Assembly: GCF_009176705.1 (NCBI RefSeq)
Contig: NZ_AP021846.1
Span: 2,512,001 to 2,576,000, forward strand
Length of the DNA: 64,000 nucleotides
Source: Pseudoalteromonas sp. A25
Lineage (GTDB): Bacteria > Pseudomonadota > Gammaproteobacteria > Enterobacterales > Alteromonadaceae
Direction of reading: 5' to 3'
Below, in pieces: positions 43,723 through 54,894 of this stretch. The stretch's first letter is position 1. Each line of letters starts with the position of its first letter. The notes under the pieces were generated by a model, which worked only from the letters and a program-made list of their open reading frames with translations, searched no databases and was not told the origin of the DNA. The translations under genes were made by a program, and so were the position numbers.

Positions 43723-44565
43723 CTATTTTTCTAATATAAATCGATGATCGGAAGCCACTTTGACATGTAAATCAGCACGATTTGGCAAAGACGCTAACCC
43801 ATGCATGGTTAGGCGTTGAAAAAACTGTATGAATGTTTTCACTTGCTGGCCACTCATCCCTTGTCCGGTACGTGCTTTTAGTTGCTGTTCTTGCTGCAAT
43901 CGCCAACGATACACGCGCTCAAAACTGCCAATATCCAAATAGATAAGGCCATCCAGTTGAGCGAATAGTGTTTGATATTGGTCTTTCAAAAATTGATTAA
44001 CAAGCCCTCTAAATTGACCATCTTTATCTTGCAGCTGCTCAAATTCGTTAATGGGAGTAATTAATTGATCGGATAGCTGAGGAGCCAAGCCAACACACCA
44101 CCCTTCAAATATCAGCACATTAAGAGGCTGACTGTGTTGATGCCAATTATGCTTAGCACTTGGCTCATCCAATCCTTTGTCAAACCTAGGGAGTGTGATT
44201 GGTAATTGCTTTTTAAAGTGCTCAATCACTTGTTTTGCATGAGCGACATTATGCGTGCCGGGCACGCCTCGCGTGACAAACAAAGCATGATATTGCTCAG
44301 CCAGTAAGCGACGTTCTTTTTGACTTAAATAAAAATCATCCAAAGAAACATGGTCAGCTTTATAGCCCTCATGACATAAAAAGCGTGTAATGTACCTTGC
44401 TAAGGTGGATTTGCCTGAGCCTTGTGCGCCATTGATAGCAAAGCAGTAAGGTGTATTTCTATTGGCCAGCTGCTTACGTAGCCAATATAAAATAGCTTCA
44501 GCATCGCTCAAATACGTATCAAATAGTTGATGCTTATCTAAAAAGTGACGTTGCCATTGTTGCAT
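43723..44565 (-). CDS. P-loop kinase, D-glycerate 3-kinase-like
   Basis: This 280-residue kinase has Walker A AINGAQGSGKSTLARYI (about residue 45), a DDFY motif in VSLDDFYLSQKERRLLAEQY, TRGVPGTHN, and IFEGWCVGLAPQ. These match the plant-type glycerate kinase/YGR205W family, related to uridine kinase and phosphoribulokinase. D-glycerate is the proposed substrate from the family, but it is not proven. It stands alone downstream of the pdxJ terminator, so it has its own promoter. Confidence 0.82.
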   Translation of the reverse strand: MQQWQRHFLDKHQLFDTYLSDAEAILYWLRKQLANRNTPYCFAINGAQGSGKSTLARYITRFLCHEGYKADHVSLDDFYLSQKERRLLAEQYHALFVTRGVPGTHNVAHAKQVIEHFKKQLPITLPRFDKGLDEPSAKHNWHQHSQPLNVLIFEGWCVGLAPQLSDQLITPINEFEQLQDKDGQFRGLVNQFLKDQYQTLFAQLDGLIYLDIGSFERVYRWRLQQEQQLKARTGQGMSGQQVKTFIQFFQRLTMHGLASLPNRADLHVKVASDHRFILEK

Positions 44566-44585
44566 ATATGACCTGCTCTAAACAT

Positions 44586-44609
44586 AAAAAGGTCACTTAC
44601 GTGACCTTT
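44586..44609 (-). terminator. Terminator of the lepA-pdxJ operon
   Basis: AAAGGTCAC and GTGACCTTT form a 9-bp stem with a four-base loop; on the minus strand it is followed by TTTTTATG. It lies 21 bp after the pdxJ stop. Confidence 0.8.
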
Positions 44610-44629
44610 ATTCAACTTTAAATATATGG

Positions 44630-45364
44630 CTATGCCTGTCTGGCTTCTAACATCAAACGTTTCATGTCACGCACTGCTTTTTCTAAGCCATCTATTGCTG
44701 CGCGAGCTATAATTGCGTGGCCTATGTTCAATTCATATATCTCAGGCATTTGAGCTATCGGTTTAACGTTGTGATAGTGTAAACCATGGCCTGCATTGAC
44801 GATAATACCTAGACCATGCGCGTATTGAACGCCTTCGCGAATACGCTCTAGCTCTTGCGTTTGTGCTTTATCGTTTTGCGCATCAGCGTATGCACCAGTA
44901 TGGATCTCAATATATGGCGCGCCTGTCGCTTTTGCGGCATCTATTTGCGCCTTATCCGCGTCAATAAATAAGCTTACCTTAATACCAGCCGCTTCAAGTT
45001 GCTTAACCGCTTCGGTGATTTTGGCTTGATTAGCGATTACGTCTAGACCACCTTCAGTAGTGAGTTCTTCACGCTTTTCAGGCACTAAACACACATATTC
45101 TGGCTTTACTTCTTGAGCAATGGCTAGCATTTCATCTGTTACAGCGATCTCTAGATTCATACGTGTTTGAATGGTTTTAGCCATTACATACACATCTGCG
45201 TCTTGAATATGACGACGGTCTTCGCGCAGGTGAATGGTGATCCCATCTGCACCAGCATGCTCCGCAACACTTGCTGCATGCGCAGGATCCGGGTATGTGG
45301 TACCGCGTGCCTGTCTGAGTGTTGCAATGTGATCTACGTTAACGCCCAATAAAATCTCTTTCAT
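44630..45364 (-). CDS. pdxJ: Pyridoxine 5'-phosphate synthase
   Basis: This 244-residue TIM-barrel enzyme joins 3-amino-2-oxopropyl phosphate and deoxyxylulose 5-phosphate to make vitamin B6. Typical segments are [17 protein letters not shown] at the start, [42 protein letters not shown] and [12 protein letters not shown]. It is the last gene of the rnc-era-recO cluster, 4 bp after recO, the usual order in gammaproteobacteria. GGTAGGGC precedes the start. Confidence 0.96.
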   Translation of the reverse strand: MKEILLGVNVDHIATLRQARGTTYPDPAHAASVAEHAGADGITIHLREDRRHIQDADVYVMAKTIQTRMNLEIAVTDEMLAIAQEVKPEYVCLVPEKREELTTEGGLDVIANQAKITEAVKQLEAAGIKVSLFIDADKAQIDAAKATGAPYIEIHTGAYADAQNDKAQTQELERIREGVQYAHGLGIIVNAGHGLHYHNVKPIAQMPEIYELNIGHAIIARAAIDGLEKAVRDMKRLMLEARQA

Positions 45365-45368
45365 AGCC

Positions 45369-46058
45369 CTACCTTGATATAAATAATTCGCGGCTTTTTA
45401 ACGCCTTGTTTCCTAAAAGGGGTTTCAATAAATATCGACTCAAGTGTTTCGCTGGAGTACGAACAGTTGTTTTGGCAAAATCATGCTCTGCCATTGCTAA
45501 TAAAACTGCGCCCGAAAAACCGTATTGTGGTGTGTCTGTCGGTTCAAATCCTAGTTCGGGTATATACTGATAATGCAAATTTGCCGTTATTGGCTCACCA
45601 TTGGCATCAATATCAAACTCAATGCCAAAACCTAACGCACTTAGCAACTGAAACTCATAACTACGCAAAATAGGTTCTACATCATTATTTTGCGCTAACG
45701 AGCGTAAATGAGTTTGATATAACTCGAAGATTTGCTCTAAAGGCTCATTACGAGGCACAATACGATAGGTCAGCTCATTCAAATAAAAACCACAATACAA
45801 CTGCTTACCGTGTAATTCTAATGGATTCTGAGCCAGCTCAAAGGAGTTTAAATATTTTAGGTCGTAACGGCCAGCATAATGGGCCAAAATTGGAGCGAAA
45901 GGTCTGAGGTGAGCATTGTGTTTTAGCGCTTGCTTACCTTTAATGCGCGCTATCATTGTTACATGGCCAACACCCTCGACAAGCATATTAAGCATCAATT
46001 GAGAGTCGCTGTGCGCCCTGCGATGCAGCAAATATACTTGCCGAAAGTCACTTTGCAA
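45369..46058 (-). CDS. recO: DNA repair protein RecO
   Basis: This 229-residue protein helps load RecA with RecR. The N-terminal OB-fold ([20 protein letters not shown] then [11 protein letters not shown]), the helical domain with [12 protein letters not shown], and [14 protein letters not shown] are typical. There is no four-Cys zinc motif, which is common in gammaproteobacterial RecO. The start is TTG at 46058, immediately after the era stop, and GGAG lies 8 bases upstream within era. Translation is therefore probably coupled. Confidence 0.93.
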   Translation of the reverse strand: MQSDFRQVYLLHRRAHSDSQLMLNMLVEGVGHVTMIARIKGKQALKHNAHLRPFAPILAHYAGRYDLKYLNSFELAQNPLELHGKQLYCGFYLNELTYRIVPRNEPLEQIFELYQTHLRSLAQNNDVEPILRSYEFQLLSALGFGIEFDIDANGEPITANLHYQYIPELGFEPTDTPQYGFSGAVLLAMAEHDFAKTTVRTPAKHLSRYLLKPLLGNKALKSRELFISR

Positions 46059-46958
46059 TTAGTCTTCTCCGTAGCCTAAACTGCGTAATGCACGTTCATC
46101 ATCAGCCCAACCAGATTTAACTTTCACCCAAAGTTCTAAAAACACCTTGTTATCAAGCATATCTTCTAGGTCTTTGCGTGCTTCACGACCAATCACTTTA
46201 AGTTTTTCGCCTCTGTTACCGATAACCATGCGCTTTTGCGATTCACGTTCCACTAGGATCAGCGCATTAATTTGCCAAACCCCATTGTCTTGCCATTTAA
46301 ACTGCTCGATCTCTACTGTCACAGAATAAGGCAGCTCGTCACCCATAAAACGCATCAGCTTTTCACGAACAATCTCGGCTGATAAAAAACGCATTGAACG
46401 GTCTGTTACATAATCCTCAGGAAAGTAAAATTCGCACTCAGGCAAACGCGCACGAACCTCTTTTTTTACAAGCTCTATGTTTTTATTTTGCTTCGCAGAG
46501 ACGGGAATAATGCCTACAAAGTCACCTTGTTCAGAAAGCCATTGCATATGCTTGAGCACATCTTCTTGCACTTTCACTTGGTCTACTTTATTCATCACAA
46601 CAAGTACAGGGCGACCACTTTGCATCACCTTGTTAAGCACCATTTCGTCATCACTGTTCCAAAGCGTGCCCTCTAGCACAAAAATGATCAGCTCAACGTC
46701 ACCAATTGAACTAGACGCTGCACGATTCATTAAACGGTTGATGGCACGCTTCTCTTCTATGTGAAGTCCAGGTGTATCTACATAAACAGCTTGATAGTTG
46801 TCTTCTGTGTGAATACCCATGATGCGATGACGAGTAGTTTGTGGCTTACGCGAGGTGATACTCACCTTTTGCTCCACAATTTTATTTAATAACGTTGATT
46901 TACCCACATTTGGGCGACCAACGATGGCAACCATGCCACAGTGTGTGTTAGGCGTCAT
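46059..46958 (-). CDS. era: GTPase Era
   Basis: This 299-residue GTPase works in 16S rRNA processing and 30S assembly. The G motifs are visible: GRPNVGKST (G1), Thr in TTRHRIMG (G2), DTPG (G3), NKVD (G4) and SAK (G5). The C-terminal KH domain contains [20 protein letters not shown] (GxxG as GNRG). It overlaps rnc by 11 bp and immediately precedes recO. Confidence 0.96.
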   Translation of the reverse strand: MTPNTHCGMVAIVGRPNVGKSTLLNKIVEQKVSITSRKPQTTRHRIMGIHTEDNYQAVYVDTPGLHIEEKRAINRLMNRAASSSIGDVELIIFVLEGTLWNSDDEMVLNKVMQSGRPVLVVMNKVDQVKVQEDVLKHMQWLSEQGDFVGIIPVSAKQNKNIELVKKEVRARLPECEFYFPEDYVTDRSMRFLSAEIVREKLMRFMGDELPYSVTVEIEQFKWQDNGVWQINALILVERESQKRMVIGNRGEKLKVIGREARKDLEDMLDNKVFLELWVKVKSGWADDERALRSLGYGED

Positions 46959-47625
46959 TTTTTAAAATCTTCAATGCTTTTTCGGCAGCTTTTTGCTCGG
47001 CTTTGCGACGAGAGCTACCTACTGAAATTATGCTCTCCATCCCTTCCACAATACATTCGACCGTGAACGTTTGGTTGTGTGCCTGACCTTTGGTATCAAT
47101 CACCGTATAGCCAGGTAATGGTAGCTTTCTAGCCTGCAAATACTCTTGTAGCAATGTTTTTGGGTCTTTTTGATTATGCCCCGGAGAAATCGCGTCTAAA
47201 CGAGAAGCATACCAAGTTAAAATCAACTCACTACAAGTATCAATATTTGAGTCTAAAAATACTGCGCCAATAATAGCCTCTACCGCATCTGCTAATGTAG
47301 ATTCGCGTCGAAAACCACCGCTTTTCAGCTCACCAGGGCCAAGTCTTAAATAATCACCTAAGTTAAACTCTACGCCAAATTCAGCTAAAGTTTGCCCTCT
47401 AACTAAGGTTGAACGCATCCGGCTCAAGTCGCCTTCGCGTGCTTTGGGAAATTTATGATATAAGGCATTGGCAATAACAAAACTCAAAATCGAGTCGCCG
47501 AGAAACTCTAATCGCTCGTTGTGCTGACCTTTATGACTACGATGTGTCATGGCCTGCTCGAGCAATGCCTCGTTGCTAAAGTGATATCCTATCTTACTAT
47601 ATAATTCTGCTACGTTTTTTTTCAT
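46948..47625 (-). CDS. rnc: Ribonuclease III
   Basis: This 225-residue double-strand RNase has the RNase III domain (1-150) with signature [16 protein letters not shown] and a second acidic cluster [16 protein letters not shown] dsRNA-binding domain (about 155-222) with [20 protein letters not shown] ends in the Ala/Lys helix [16 protein letters not shown]. It matures rRNA and some mRNAs. It follows lepB by 2 bp and overlaps era. Confidence 0.96.
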   Translation of the reverse strand: MKKNVAELYSKIGYHFSNEALLEQAMTHRSHKGQHNERLEFLGDSILSFVIANALYHKFPKAREGDLSRMRSTLVRGQTLAEFGVEFNLGDYLRLGPGELKSGGFRRESTLADAVEAIIGAVFLDSNIDTCSELILTWYASRLDAISPGHNQKDPKTLLQEYLQARKLPLPGYTVIDTKGQAHNQTFTVECIVEGMESIISVGSSRRKAEQKAAEKALKILKNDA

Positions 47626-47627
47626 TG

Positions 47628-48566
47628 TTACTGAATATTACCTAGGCGTCCAAATCGAACACCAGTTGGAACCCAACCTGGAAGTAGGCTATCTGGGCCA
47701 TTTTCAAAATCAAAGCTCATCCAAATAAATACCGCTTTACCAACCAAGTTTTCCTTAGGAACAAAGCCCCACATACGACTATCTTGGCTGTTATTACGAT
47801 TATCACCCATTGCAAAATAACTATCTTCAGGTACAACCCACTCGTCTTTTCTCGTGCCAGGCTGTTGCGGACGGTAGCGCTCTACTGGTTCGATAGCTTG
47901 TGGGTTAATCAAAATATCATGTTGCACATTGGGCAAGCTTTCTGTTAATCGAACCAAGGGCATAGAACCTTGTTTGTATTCATCGTTGTTAACAATATCA
48001 AGCTTTATCTTATTATACTCACCACACACCAAATTGCCTTGCTGTTGCTCACCTTCAGCACAGTTAGGCTTAATGTATAACTGGCGATTGCGATAAACGA
48101 TACGATCGCCAGGTAAGCCAATCACACGCTTGATAAAGTCGATACGTTCATCAAGTGGAAATTTAAACACCGCGACATCTCCGCGCTGCGGTTGACCAAC
48201 TTCCACTAACTGAGAACGCCAAACGGGGTCCTTGATGCCGTACGCATATTTTTGAACCAAAATAAAATCACCATCTAACAAAGTTGGCATCATTGAGCCC
48301 GATGGTATTTGAAATGGTTCAAAGATGAACGAGCGAAAAATAGTGATCGCCGCAATCATCGGAAAAATAGATTTAGCACCTTCAATTATGGCAGGCTCGG
48401 GGGCTATTTGCGCAATGACCTCTTCATCAAGTGACTGCTCTGAAGCGCCTTGAGCCAAGGCGATGCGCTCTTTTCGCTTAGGAGCATAAACCAAATGGTC
48501 TAGTAGCCAAATTAAGCCTGAGCCAATGGTTAATACCACCAAAAATATAGAAAAATAGCCTGCCAT
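47628..48566 (-). CDS. lepB: Signal peptidase I
   Basis: This 312-residue inner-membrane enzyme removes Sec and Tat signal peptides. It has an N-terminal helix (about 3-22), another hydrophobic stretch at 68-85, the catalytic Ser in [17 protein letters not shown], the general-base Lys in [11 protein letters not shown] and the conserved [16 protein letters not shown]. It lies 13 bp after lepA and 2 bp before rnc, as usual in this phylum. Confidence 0.96.
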   Translation of the reverse strand: MAGYFSIFLVVLTIGSGLIWLLDHLVYAPKRKERIALAQGASEQSLDEEVIAQIAPEPAIIEGAKSIFPMIAAITIFRSFIFEPFQIPSGSMMPTLLDGDFILVQKYAYGIKDPVWRSQLVEVGQPQRGDVAVFKFPLDERIDFIKRVIGLPGDRIVYRNRQLYIKPNCAEGEQQQGNLVCGEYNKIKLDIVNNDEYKQGSMPLVRLTESLPNVQHDILINPQAIEPVERYRPQQPGTRKDEWVVPEDSYFAMGDNRNNSQDSRMWGFVPKENLVGKAVFIWMSFDFENGPDSLLPGWVPTGVRFGRLGNIQ

Positions 48567-48579
48567 TAATTAATTCCTG

Positions 48580-50367
48580 TTATTTACCCACTTTTAGAAT
48601 GGCTAGAAACGCATCTTGAGGCACTTCAACGTTGCCTAACTGCTTCATGCGTTTTTTACCTTCTTTTTGTTTTTGTAGTAGTTTCTTCTTACGGCTTACG
48701 TCACCACCATAACATTTCGCAATTACGTTTTTACGTAACTGTTTTACGGTTGTACGTGCAATAACATGACCACCAATCGCAGCTTGAATTGCAATATCAA
48801 ACATTTGACGCGGAATAAGCTCTTTCAATGCATCAGCCAATTGACGACCACGGCTTTGTGCTCCGTCTCTGTGCGCAATAATCGCAAGCGCATCAACTCT
48901 ATCACCATTGATAAGAATATCTACACGCACCATATCCGATGTCTGGAAGTGCTTAAAGTTATAGTCAAGTGACGCAAAACCACGACTCGTTGACTTTAGT
49001 TTGTCAAAGAAGTCCATTACCACTTCCGCCATAGGCAGTTCGTAAGTGACAGCAACTTGCTTGCCGTGATAGGCCATTTTAGTCTGCATACCACGCTTTT
49101 CAACGCACAGTGTTATAACGTTTCCAAGATATTCTTGTGGCACAAGAATATTAGCTTCTACGATAGGCTCGCGGATCTCAAGAATATCGTTTACCGGCGG
49201 TAAGTCTGATGGGTTATCAATTTGGATTGTTCCATGCTTGGTTTCAATCTCATAAATAACCGTTGGCGCAGTCGTGATAAGATCCATGTCATATTCACGC
49301 TCTAATCGCTCTTGAATGATTTCCATGTGCAGCATGCCTAAGAAACCAACACGGAAACCAAAGCCTAAGGCAGTTGAGTTCTCAGGTTCAAAGAATAACG
49401 ATGCATCATTTAGACTAAGCTTATTCAGCGCATCACGGAATGACTCATAGTCGTCTGACGAAATTGGGAACATACCCGCATATACTTGAGGCTTTATTTT
49501 TTGGAAACCAGGCAAGCGCTCAGGTGCTGCATTTTTTGTCTGAGTGATCGTATCGCCGACTGGCGCACCATGAATGTCTTTAATACCCGCGATCACATAG
49601 CCTACCTCACCCGTTTTTAAAACACCGGTGTTGGTTTGCTTAGGAGTGAAAATACCAACTTTGTCAGCGATATGTGTCTGATCTGTTGACATGATCTTAA
49701 TTTTATCGCCTTGGCGCAGCTCACCATGTTTGATGCGAACCAAAGATACAACACCTTGGTACGAGTCAAACCAAGAGTCGATAATCAATGCTTGTAATGG
49801 CGCTTCAGGGTTACCCACTGGTGGGGGAACATCACGCACGATATTCTCAAGTACGTCTTCAATACCAATGCCCGTTTTTGCACTACATTGCACAGCATCA
49901 AGGGCATCGATACCAACAATGTCTTCAATTTCTTCAGCAACGCGCAGTGGATCAGCCTGAGGTAGGTCGATTTTGTTCAAAATTGGAATAACTTCCAAGT
50001 CCATTTCAATTGCGGTGTAACAGTTGGCAAGCGTTTGTGCTTCTACACCTTGACCTGCATCAACAACAAGTAACGCGCCCTCACAAGCCGCCAATGAACG
50101 AGAAACCTCATATGTGAAATCCACATGTCCCGGCGTGTCGATAAAGTTCAACATGTATGTTTCACCATCTTTAGCAGTGTAATTCAACGTTACACTTTGT
50201 GCTTTGATGGTAATACCGCGCTCACGCTCGATATCCATCGAATCCAGAACCTGCTGCTGCATTTCTCGGTCTGTAAGGCCACCGCATACTTGAATTAGGC
50301 GGTCAGAAAGTGTTGATTTGCCATGGTCAATGTGGGCGATGATAGAAAAGTTACGGATATGCTTCAT
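48580..50367 (-). CDS. lepA: Elongation factor 4 (LepA)
   Basis: This 595-residue translational GTPase has [14 protein letters not shown] (G1), [10 protein letters not shown] (switch), DTPGHVDF (G3) and NKIDLPQAD (G4). The C-terminal LepA-specific domain ends with [20 protein letters not shown] then GKKRMKQLG. It promotes back-translocation or ribosome assembly under stress. It is the first gene of the lepA-lepB-rnc-era-recO-pdxJ cluster and lies 58 bp after rseC; it may be read through from the rpoE operon. Confidence 0.97.
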   Translation of the reverse strand: MKHIRNFSIIAHIDHGKSTLSDRLIQVCGGLTDREMQQQVLDSMDIERERGITIKAQSVTLNYTAKDGETYMLNFIDTPGHVDFTYEVSRSLAACEGALLVVDAGQGVEAQTLANCYTAIEMDLEVIPILNKIDLPQADPLRVAEEIEDIVGIDALDAVQCSAKTGIGIEDVLENIVRDVPPPVGNPEAPLQALIIDSWFDSYQGVVSLVRIKHGELRQGDKIKIMSTDQTHIADKVGIFTPKQTNTGVLKTGEVGYVIAGIKDIHGAPVGDTITQTKNAAPERLPGFQKIKPQVYAGMFPISSDDYESFRDALNKLSLNDASLFFEPENSTALGFGFRVGFLGMLHMEIIQERLEREYDMDLITTAPTVIYEIETKHGTIQIDNPSDLPPVNDILEIREPIVEANILVPQEYLGNVITLCVEKRGMQTKMAYHGKQVAVTYELPMAEVVMDFFDKLKSTSRGFASLDYNFKHFQTSDMVRVDILINGDRVDALAIIAHRDGAQSRGRQLADALKELIPRQMFDIAIQAAIGGHVIARTTVKQLRKNVIAKCYGGDVSRKKKLLQKQKEGKKRMKQLGNVEVPQDAFLAILKVGK

Positions 50368-50425
50368 ATACTGGATTCTAAACTTCTATAAGTCACTAAA
50401 TGGATTAAAGTGGCGATTTTACCTG

Positions 50426-50884
50426 TTATTTAGCGCAATCACCATCTATTTGCGTCACGCTCATGCTAATTGGATAAATTTTTACCACTTTTACCTCATG
50501 CTGCAGGCCTTGTACGCGCCATTTGGCTAGTAAAAAGCCTAAAAAACCGCCGATTGCAGCAGATAATATTTGTTTTGGTTCATTCCATTGCAGAGCTAGC
50601 GCACTAATAAAACAAAGCAAAAACGCACCAAATATGGGGAGCATATAGACATAAAAGGAATTACTCACAACTTTTGAATCATCAAGACTTAACTTAATTT
50701 TTTGCCCAACTTCGACTGGCTCAGTCAACTTGATAGAAAAAGTTTTTTTCTGCGTTGCGAATAACTTAGAAAATATTTGAGAGCCACATTTTCCATTACA
50801 GCCCTCACACGCTGCTTTTTGCTCAGCTCGTAAATGCGCAGTAGTGCCAGAAACTGACACTACGGTAAGCGTTTGTTCAATCAT
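50426..50884 (-). CDS. rseC: RseC (SoxR-reducing/sigma-E regulation) family protein
   Basis: This 152-residue inner-membrane protein has an N-terminal domain with the Cys cluster CEGCNGKCGSQIF (residues 27-39) and two helices (about 77-97 and 102-119). RseC belongs to the RsxC-linked system and the sigma-E operon; its exact role is unclear. It overlaps rseB by 4 bp and is the last gene of the rpoE operon. Confidence 0.93.
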   Translation of the reverse strand: MIEQTLTVVSVSGTTAHLRAEQKAACEGCNGKCGSQIFSKLFATQKKTFSIKLTEPVEVGQKIKLSLDDSKVVSNSFYVYMLPIFGAFLLCFISALALQWNEPKQILSAAIGGFLGFLLAKWRVQGLQHEVKVVKIYPISMSVTQIDGDCAK

Positions 50885-51831
50885 AGTGGTCGCTTAACTG
50901 ATTCAGCGATACTCTTTGCTGTGACAGCGGGTATATTGCCTACAACTGATACATCAAACGCACCAGAATTATGAACATATACCGTGGTTGCTCCCGAAGA
51001 AAGCGCACCACTTGGACGCTGACCTGGAAGCGGGCGTTGCACAAACACCGACACGTCTACTAGGCCATCAGAAAACAAATAGTAATCCGCTAATTCATTA
51101 TTTAAATCTAATTTGTGACGGTCTGATTTTAGCAGTTTGAAACCTTCAGGCAACCAGCCAATTTGCCAATTGCTTTGCGTTGTTTCGTTTTTATTCAGCT
51201 CAAGTGCAGGTAAAGGGGTAGGAAACTCGCGCTGTGTGAGCTCAAGCAACTGCTCAGCGGGCTCAGGGGTTACGCTTATATGTGTTAATTGCAGTTGTTC
51301 AAGCAATTCACCTTGTTGCGTAACGTAAGCAGCCTTGAGTAACAACGACGACTGCGTATCAATCCAAAGCCAGTAGTTATACTTTGAGTCGTCTTTAGCT
51401 TCAACTCGCACTAATTGAGCTGGACGTCCTGCGATGCGACCTTTACCCCCTAAGACAAAGTCGTAGTGCTCTAACAAAGCCTCTGCATCTTTAAATAGTA
51501 TCTCCGGAATCGGCCCTGCTATTGAATCGGTTCTAACTGAATAAGGTGCAGATTGCGGTTCATAATAAGTGACTAAATCATCGACCCGCACTATTTCAAG
51601 GCCCGCGCCGTTTAGTAAGCTCAATAGTTCTAGTTCTTTTTCATTGTGTTTTGCATGAACCCATCGGTAAGGCTCCATGCCTTTACCCTTGAGAACAACA
51701 AACGAAGCGTCAAAATTTCTGTTGTGAACCGCCGTTGCCATATTATTCAATAGCTGTTTTGCGGAAACAACCTCGTTGGCATGCGCCAAGGTTGCCAAAA
51801 ATAAACCTAAAATGCAGGCAAGTAATCTCAT
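50881..51831 (-). CDS. rseB: Sigma-E regulatory protein RseB
   Basis: This 316-residue periplasmic protein has a signal peptide (1-18) and the MucB/RseB domain pair. The N-terminal LolA-like lipid-binding part has NFDASFVVLKGKGMEPYRWV and IVRVDDLVTYYEP; the C-terminal domain has NWQIGWLPEGFKLLKSDRHK. It binds RseA and senses off-pathway lipopolysaccharide, guarding RseA from DegS. It overlaps rseC by 4 bp and is 4 bp after rseA. Confidence 0.94.
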   Translation of the reverse strand: MRLLACILGLFLATLAHANEVVSAKQLLNNMATAVHNRNFDASFVVLKGKGMEPYRWVHAKHNEKELELLSLLNGAGLEIVRVDDLVTYYEPQSAPYSVRTDSIAGPIPEILFKDAEALLEHYDFVLGGKGRIAGRPAQLVRVEAKDDSKYNYWLWIDTQSSLLLKAAYVTQQGELLEQLQLTHISVTPEPAEQLLELTQREFPTPLPALELNKNETTQSNWQIGWLPEGFKLLKSDRHKLDLNNELADYYLFSDGLVDVSVFVQRPLPGQRPSGALSSGATTVYVHNSGAFDVSVVGNIPAVTAKSIAESVKRPL

Positions 51832-51835
51832 TTAA

Positions 51836-52450
51836 CTACTTCTTTTCCTCTAATTGTTCACGTTCAGCTTTGCTTTTTTGCTGTAATGCGTAGGCCACGC
51901 GAGATTGGCGTTGATGCTCTAACACCAAGGCACCTATACGTTGCTGCTGTAAATCACGGATCCCCTGCTCTGCTTGTTGCAAAGCTGGCTGCTCTGATGA
52001 AAAACTCACTGGCGCAACACCACCAGCTAATGGACGAGATTGTAACACTGGCATTTCATCAATGGCAGGACTCGTTTGCTGTGGCATCGTGTTCACCCCA
52101 ACCACCGCTACAAGTGCTACACTAGCAGCTATGGCAATCTGTGATAGAGGTCTGCGCCAAGCACTTAATTTAACTACCTTTGTATCATTTACATGCTCTT
52201 CATCTAAGCTATTGCCATCATCAGACAGGTTGTGACATGGCTCATTTTCCAAAGCACTCGCCACGCTTGCCGTGATATCAATATTAATACCACCTGTTTG
52301 CGTTTGACGCATCACATCACCAATTTGCGCATAGCGAGCAAACTTATCTTGATCTAATTGACTCAAAGAGGTTTGTTCTAGTTGCAAATCGCCATCAAGT
52401 AAACGCGATGCAGCTTCTTGCGGTGATGTAGTAAGGTTCTGTTTTGTCAT
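51836..52450 (-). CDS. rseA: Anti-sigma-E factor RseA
   Basis: This single-pass protein of about 204 residues has a cytoplasmic sigma-binding N-terminal half (1-100: SPQEAASRLLDGDLQLEQTS, DQDKFARYAQIGDVMR), a helix at about 102-122 (LSQIAIAASVALVAVVGVNT) and a periplasmic Gln-rich end. It holds RpoE at the membrane until DegS and RseP cut it. ATG 52450 is preferred because AGGTGA is well placed and it starts right after the rpoE stop; the frame extends to 52462. Confidence 0.92.
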   Translation of the reverse strand: MTKQNLTTSPQEAASRLLDGDLQLEQTSLSQLDQDKFARYAQIGDVMRQTQTGGINIDITASVASALENEPCHNLSDDGNSLDEEHVNDTKVVKLSAWRRPLSQIAIAASVALVAVVGVNTMPQQTSPAIDEMPVLQSRPLAGGVAPVSFSSEQPALQQAEQGIRDLQQQRIGALVLEHQRQSRVAYALQQKSKAEREQLEEKK

Positions 52451-52451
52451 T

Positions 52452-53033
52452 TTATGACTCACCTATTAGTGGGTTTAAATTATTATCTATTGCCTCTCGC
52501 GCTCGAAAGATACGAGAACGAACGGTACCAACTGGGCAATCCATTACTACCGCTATTTCGTCATAGCTCATACCTTCGATTTCTCGTAAGGTAATCGCTG
52601 TTTTCAAGTCATCAGGTAAGCTATCAATTGTTGAAAATATAACAGCCCTAACCTCATCACTTAGCAATAAATTCTCCGGAGATGCATTTGAGCGTAATTG
52701 CTCAGCGCCGTCATAAAACTCGGCTTCTTCTGCATCCACATCGTTGGCTGGGGGTTTTCTCCCTTGAGCCACCAAATAATTCTTTGAGCAGTTAACCGCA
52801 ATACGATACAACCAAGTGTAAAACGCACTTTCTCCCCTAAAATTTGGAAGAGCGCGATACGCCTTGATGAATGCCTCTTGGGCTACATCTGCTACATCGC
52901 CGTGATTTGACACATAACGTGAAATCAATGCGGCAACCTTATTTTGATACTTGGCAACTAAAAGGTTGAAGGCGTTTTTATCTCCTTGCTGTACCCGCTT
53001 AACCAGTTCTAAATCCAAATCCTGCTCGCTCAT
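52452..53033 (-). CDS. rpoE: RNA polymerase sigma factor RpoE
   Basis: This 193-residue ECF sigma factor drives the envelope stress response. Region 2 contains VAKYQNKVAALISRYVSNHG then DVADVAQEAFIKAYRALPNF and ESAFYTWLYRIAVN. Region 4 contains LPDDLKTAITLREIEGMSYD then EIAVVMDCPVGTVRSRIFRA. It leads the rpoE-rseA-rseB-rseC operon. A sigma-E-type promoter at 53099-53125 points to autoregulation. Confidence 0.97.
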   Translation of the reverse strand: MSEQDLDLELVKRVQQGDKNAFNLLVAKYQNKVAALISRYVSNHGDVADVAQEAFIKAYRALPNFRGESAFYTWLYRIAVNCSKNYLVAQGRKPPANDVDAEEAEFYDGAEQLRSNASPENLLLSDEVRAVIFSTIDSLPDDLKTAITLREIEGMSYDEIAVVMDCPVGTVRSRIFRAREAIDNNLNPLIGES

Positions 53034-53098
53034 TCGAGCCGGTACTCCTCTTTGTTATAGTTATAACTCAATGTTTCGTTGCCATTATTTACAGCTAC

Positions 53099-53125
53099 TC
53101 AGACTGAGCAATAAATAAAAAGTTC
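53099..53125 (-). promoter_or_regulatory. Sigma-E autoregulatory promoter of rpoE
   Basis: On the minus strand GAACTT (53120-53125) and TCTGA (53099-53103) are exactly 16 bp apart, the sigma-E consensus GAACTT-N16-TCTGA. Transcription would begin about 60 bases before the rpoE start codon. Confidence 0.85.
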
Positions 53126-53298
53126 TGTTTTTTTGATATTTTTTTTAAAATAATGACCAAAAGCACGTTTTGAACGTACATAACTGCACAGACATAGCTC
53201 GCACAAAGCACATATGGTTTACCTTAATTAGGTGTATAATAGCAAAAAATGCTGCAACTAGCTGTATGTAGCGCATAGAAAAATGAAGATCTAAATAC

Positions 53299-54894
53299 AT
53301 GAACTCAAATAAAAACCATCACACCGATGTTGTCGTTATCGGAAGTGGCGCCGCCGGTTTAAGCTTAGCGCTATCTTTAGCAAATCATTGCCATGTTACG
53401 GTGATAAGCAAAGGCGACTTAAAAGAAGGCTCTACCTTGTATGCACAAGGCGGCATTGCAGCCGTATTTGATAAAAAAAATGACAGTATTGAGTCTCATG
53501 TTGAAGATACATTAGCCGCAGGCGCAGGGCTTTGCGACCGTGAAGCCGTTCATTATACCGCCAGTAATGCAAAAAACTGTTTAAAATGGCTGATTGAACA
53601 AGGTGTACCATTTGATGTTGAATTTGACAGCAAAGGTAAAGAAAGATTTCACCTTACGCGTGAAGGTGGTCACAGTCATAGACGCATCTTGCATGCGGCT
53701 GATGCGACAGGCAAAGCAGTGCAAACAACACTCGTGAGCCAAGTACAAGCACACAGTCAAATTAAGGTGCTAGAGCAGCATAATGCCATTGATTTAATTT
53801 GTGATAAAAATAACGAGCAATCACGCGTCAATGGCGTGTATGTTTTTAATCGCCAAGAAGATTGTGTTGAGACCATTTCTGCAAAGTTTGTCGCTTTAGC
53901 TACAGGAGGAGCCAGTAAAGTCTACTTGTACACCTCAAACCCAGACGTATCAAGTGGCGATGGTATCGCAATGGCATGGCGTGCAGGCTGTAAAGTTGCC
54001 AACATGGAGTTTAATCAGTTCCACCCGACCAGCCTGTATCATCCTGAGCTACAAAATTTCTTGATCACAGAAGCAATGCGAGGAGAAGGCGCTCTGCTAA
54101 AACGCCCTGATGGCACTCGTTTTATGCCAGATTTTGACAAGCGAGAAGAGTTAGCGCCTCGTGATATTGTTGCCAGAGCGATTGACTACGAGATGAAACG
54201 CTTAGGTGCAAATTGTGTTTACCTTGATATCTCGCACAAAGACAAAGATTTTATTATTGAACACTTTCCGACTATTTATGCTAAGTGTTTGAGTGTTGGA
54301 CTCGATATTACTAAAGAAGCCATTCCTGTAGTTCCGGCGGCGCACTATACTTGCGGTGGCGTCATCACTGACTTTAATGGGAAAACAGACATTGATAACC
54401 TATATGCTGTAGGGGAAGTCGCGTACACAGGACTGCATGGCGCAAACCGCATGGCCAGCAATTCACTACTAGAGTGTATCGTTTTTGCCCACGCTGCGGC
54501 CAAAGATATTTTGGCCAAGATAAAAACGAGCTCTGAGCCACCACAGCTCCCTGAATGGGACGAAAGCCGTGTTAGTGATTCAGATGAAGAAGTCGTTATC
54601 ACCCACAATTGGCATGAACTGAGGCTATTTATGTGGGATTACGTTGGTATAGTACGCTCCACAAAACGCCTAGAACGAGCCTTGCGTCGTGTTGAGCTTT
54701 TACAACAAGAAATCCACGAATATTATGCTCATTTCAGAGTGTCAAATAATCTACTTGAGCTTAGAAACTTAGTTCAAGTAGCGGAGCTTATTATTCGCAG
54801 TGCCTTAGAGCGCAAAGAGAGCCGAGGTTTGCACTATACCATTGACTACCCAGAGCAAAGTGAATCACCCAAACCTACGATTTTAACTCCCTAG
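53299..54894 (+). CDS. nadB: L-aspartate oxidase
   Basis: This 531-residue FAD enzyme makes iminoaspartate for NAD synthesis. The FAD loop is [14 protein letters not shown]. Other signatures are [47 protein letters not shown], the active-site AHYTCGGV and [20 protein letters not shown]. It is divergent from the rpoE operon and convergent with ygfX, overlapping its end by 20 bp. Confidence 0.96.
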   Translation: MNSNKNHHTDVVVIGSGAAGLSLALSLANHCHVTVISKGDLKEGSTLYAQGGIAAVFDKKNDSIESHVEDTLAAGAGLCDREAVHYTASNAKNCLKWLIEQGVPFDVEFDSKGKERFHLTREGGHSHRRILHAADATGKAVQTTLVSQVQAHSQIKVLEQHNAIDLICDKNNEQSRVNGVYVFNRQEDCVETISAKFVALATGGASKVYLYTSNPDVSSGDGIAMAWRAGCKVANMEFNQFHPTSLYHPELQNFLITEAMRGEGALLKRPDGTRFMPDFDKREELAPRDIVARAIDYEMKRLGANCVYLDISHKDKDFIIEHFPTIYAKCLSVGLDITKEAIPVVPAAHYTCGGVITDFNGKTDIDNLYAVGEVAYTGLHGANRMASNSLLECIVFAHAAAKDILAKIKTSSEPPQLPEWDESRVSDSDEEVVITHNWHELRLFMWDYVGIVRSTKRLERALRRVELLQQEIHEYYAHFRVSNNLLELRNLVQVAELIIRSALERKESRGLHYTIDYPEQSESPKPTILTP

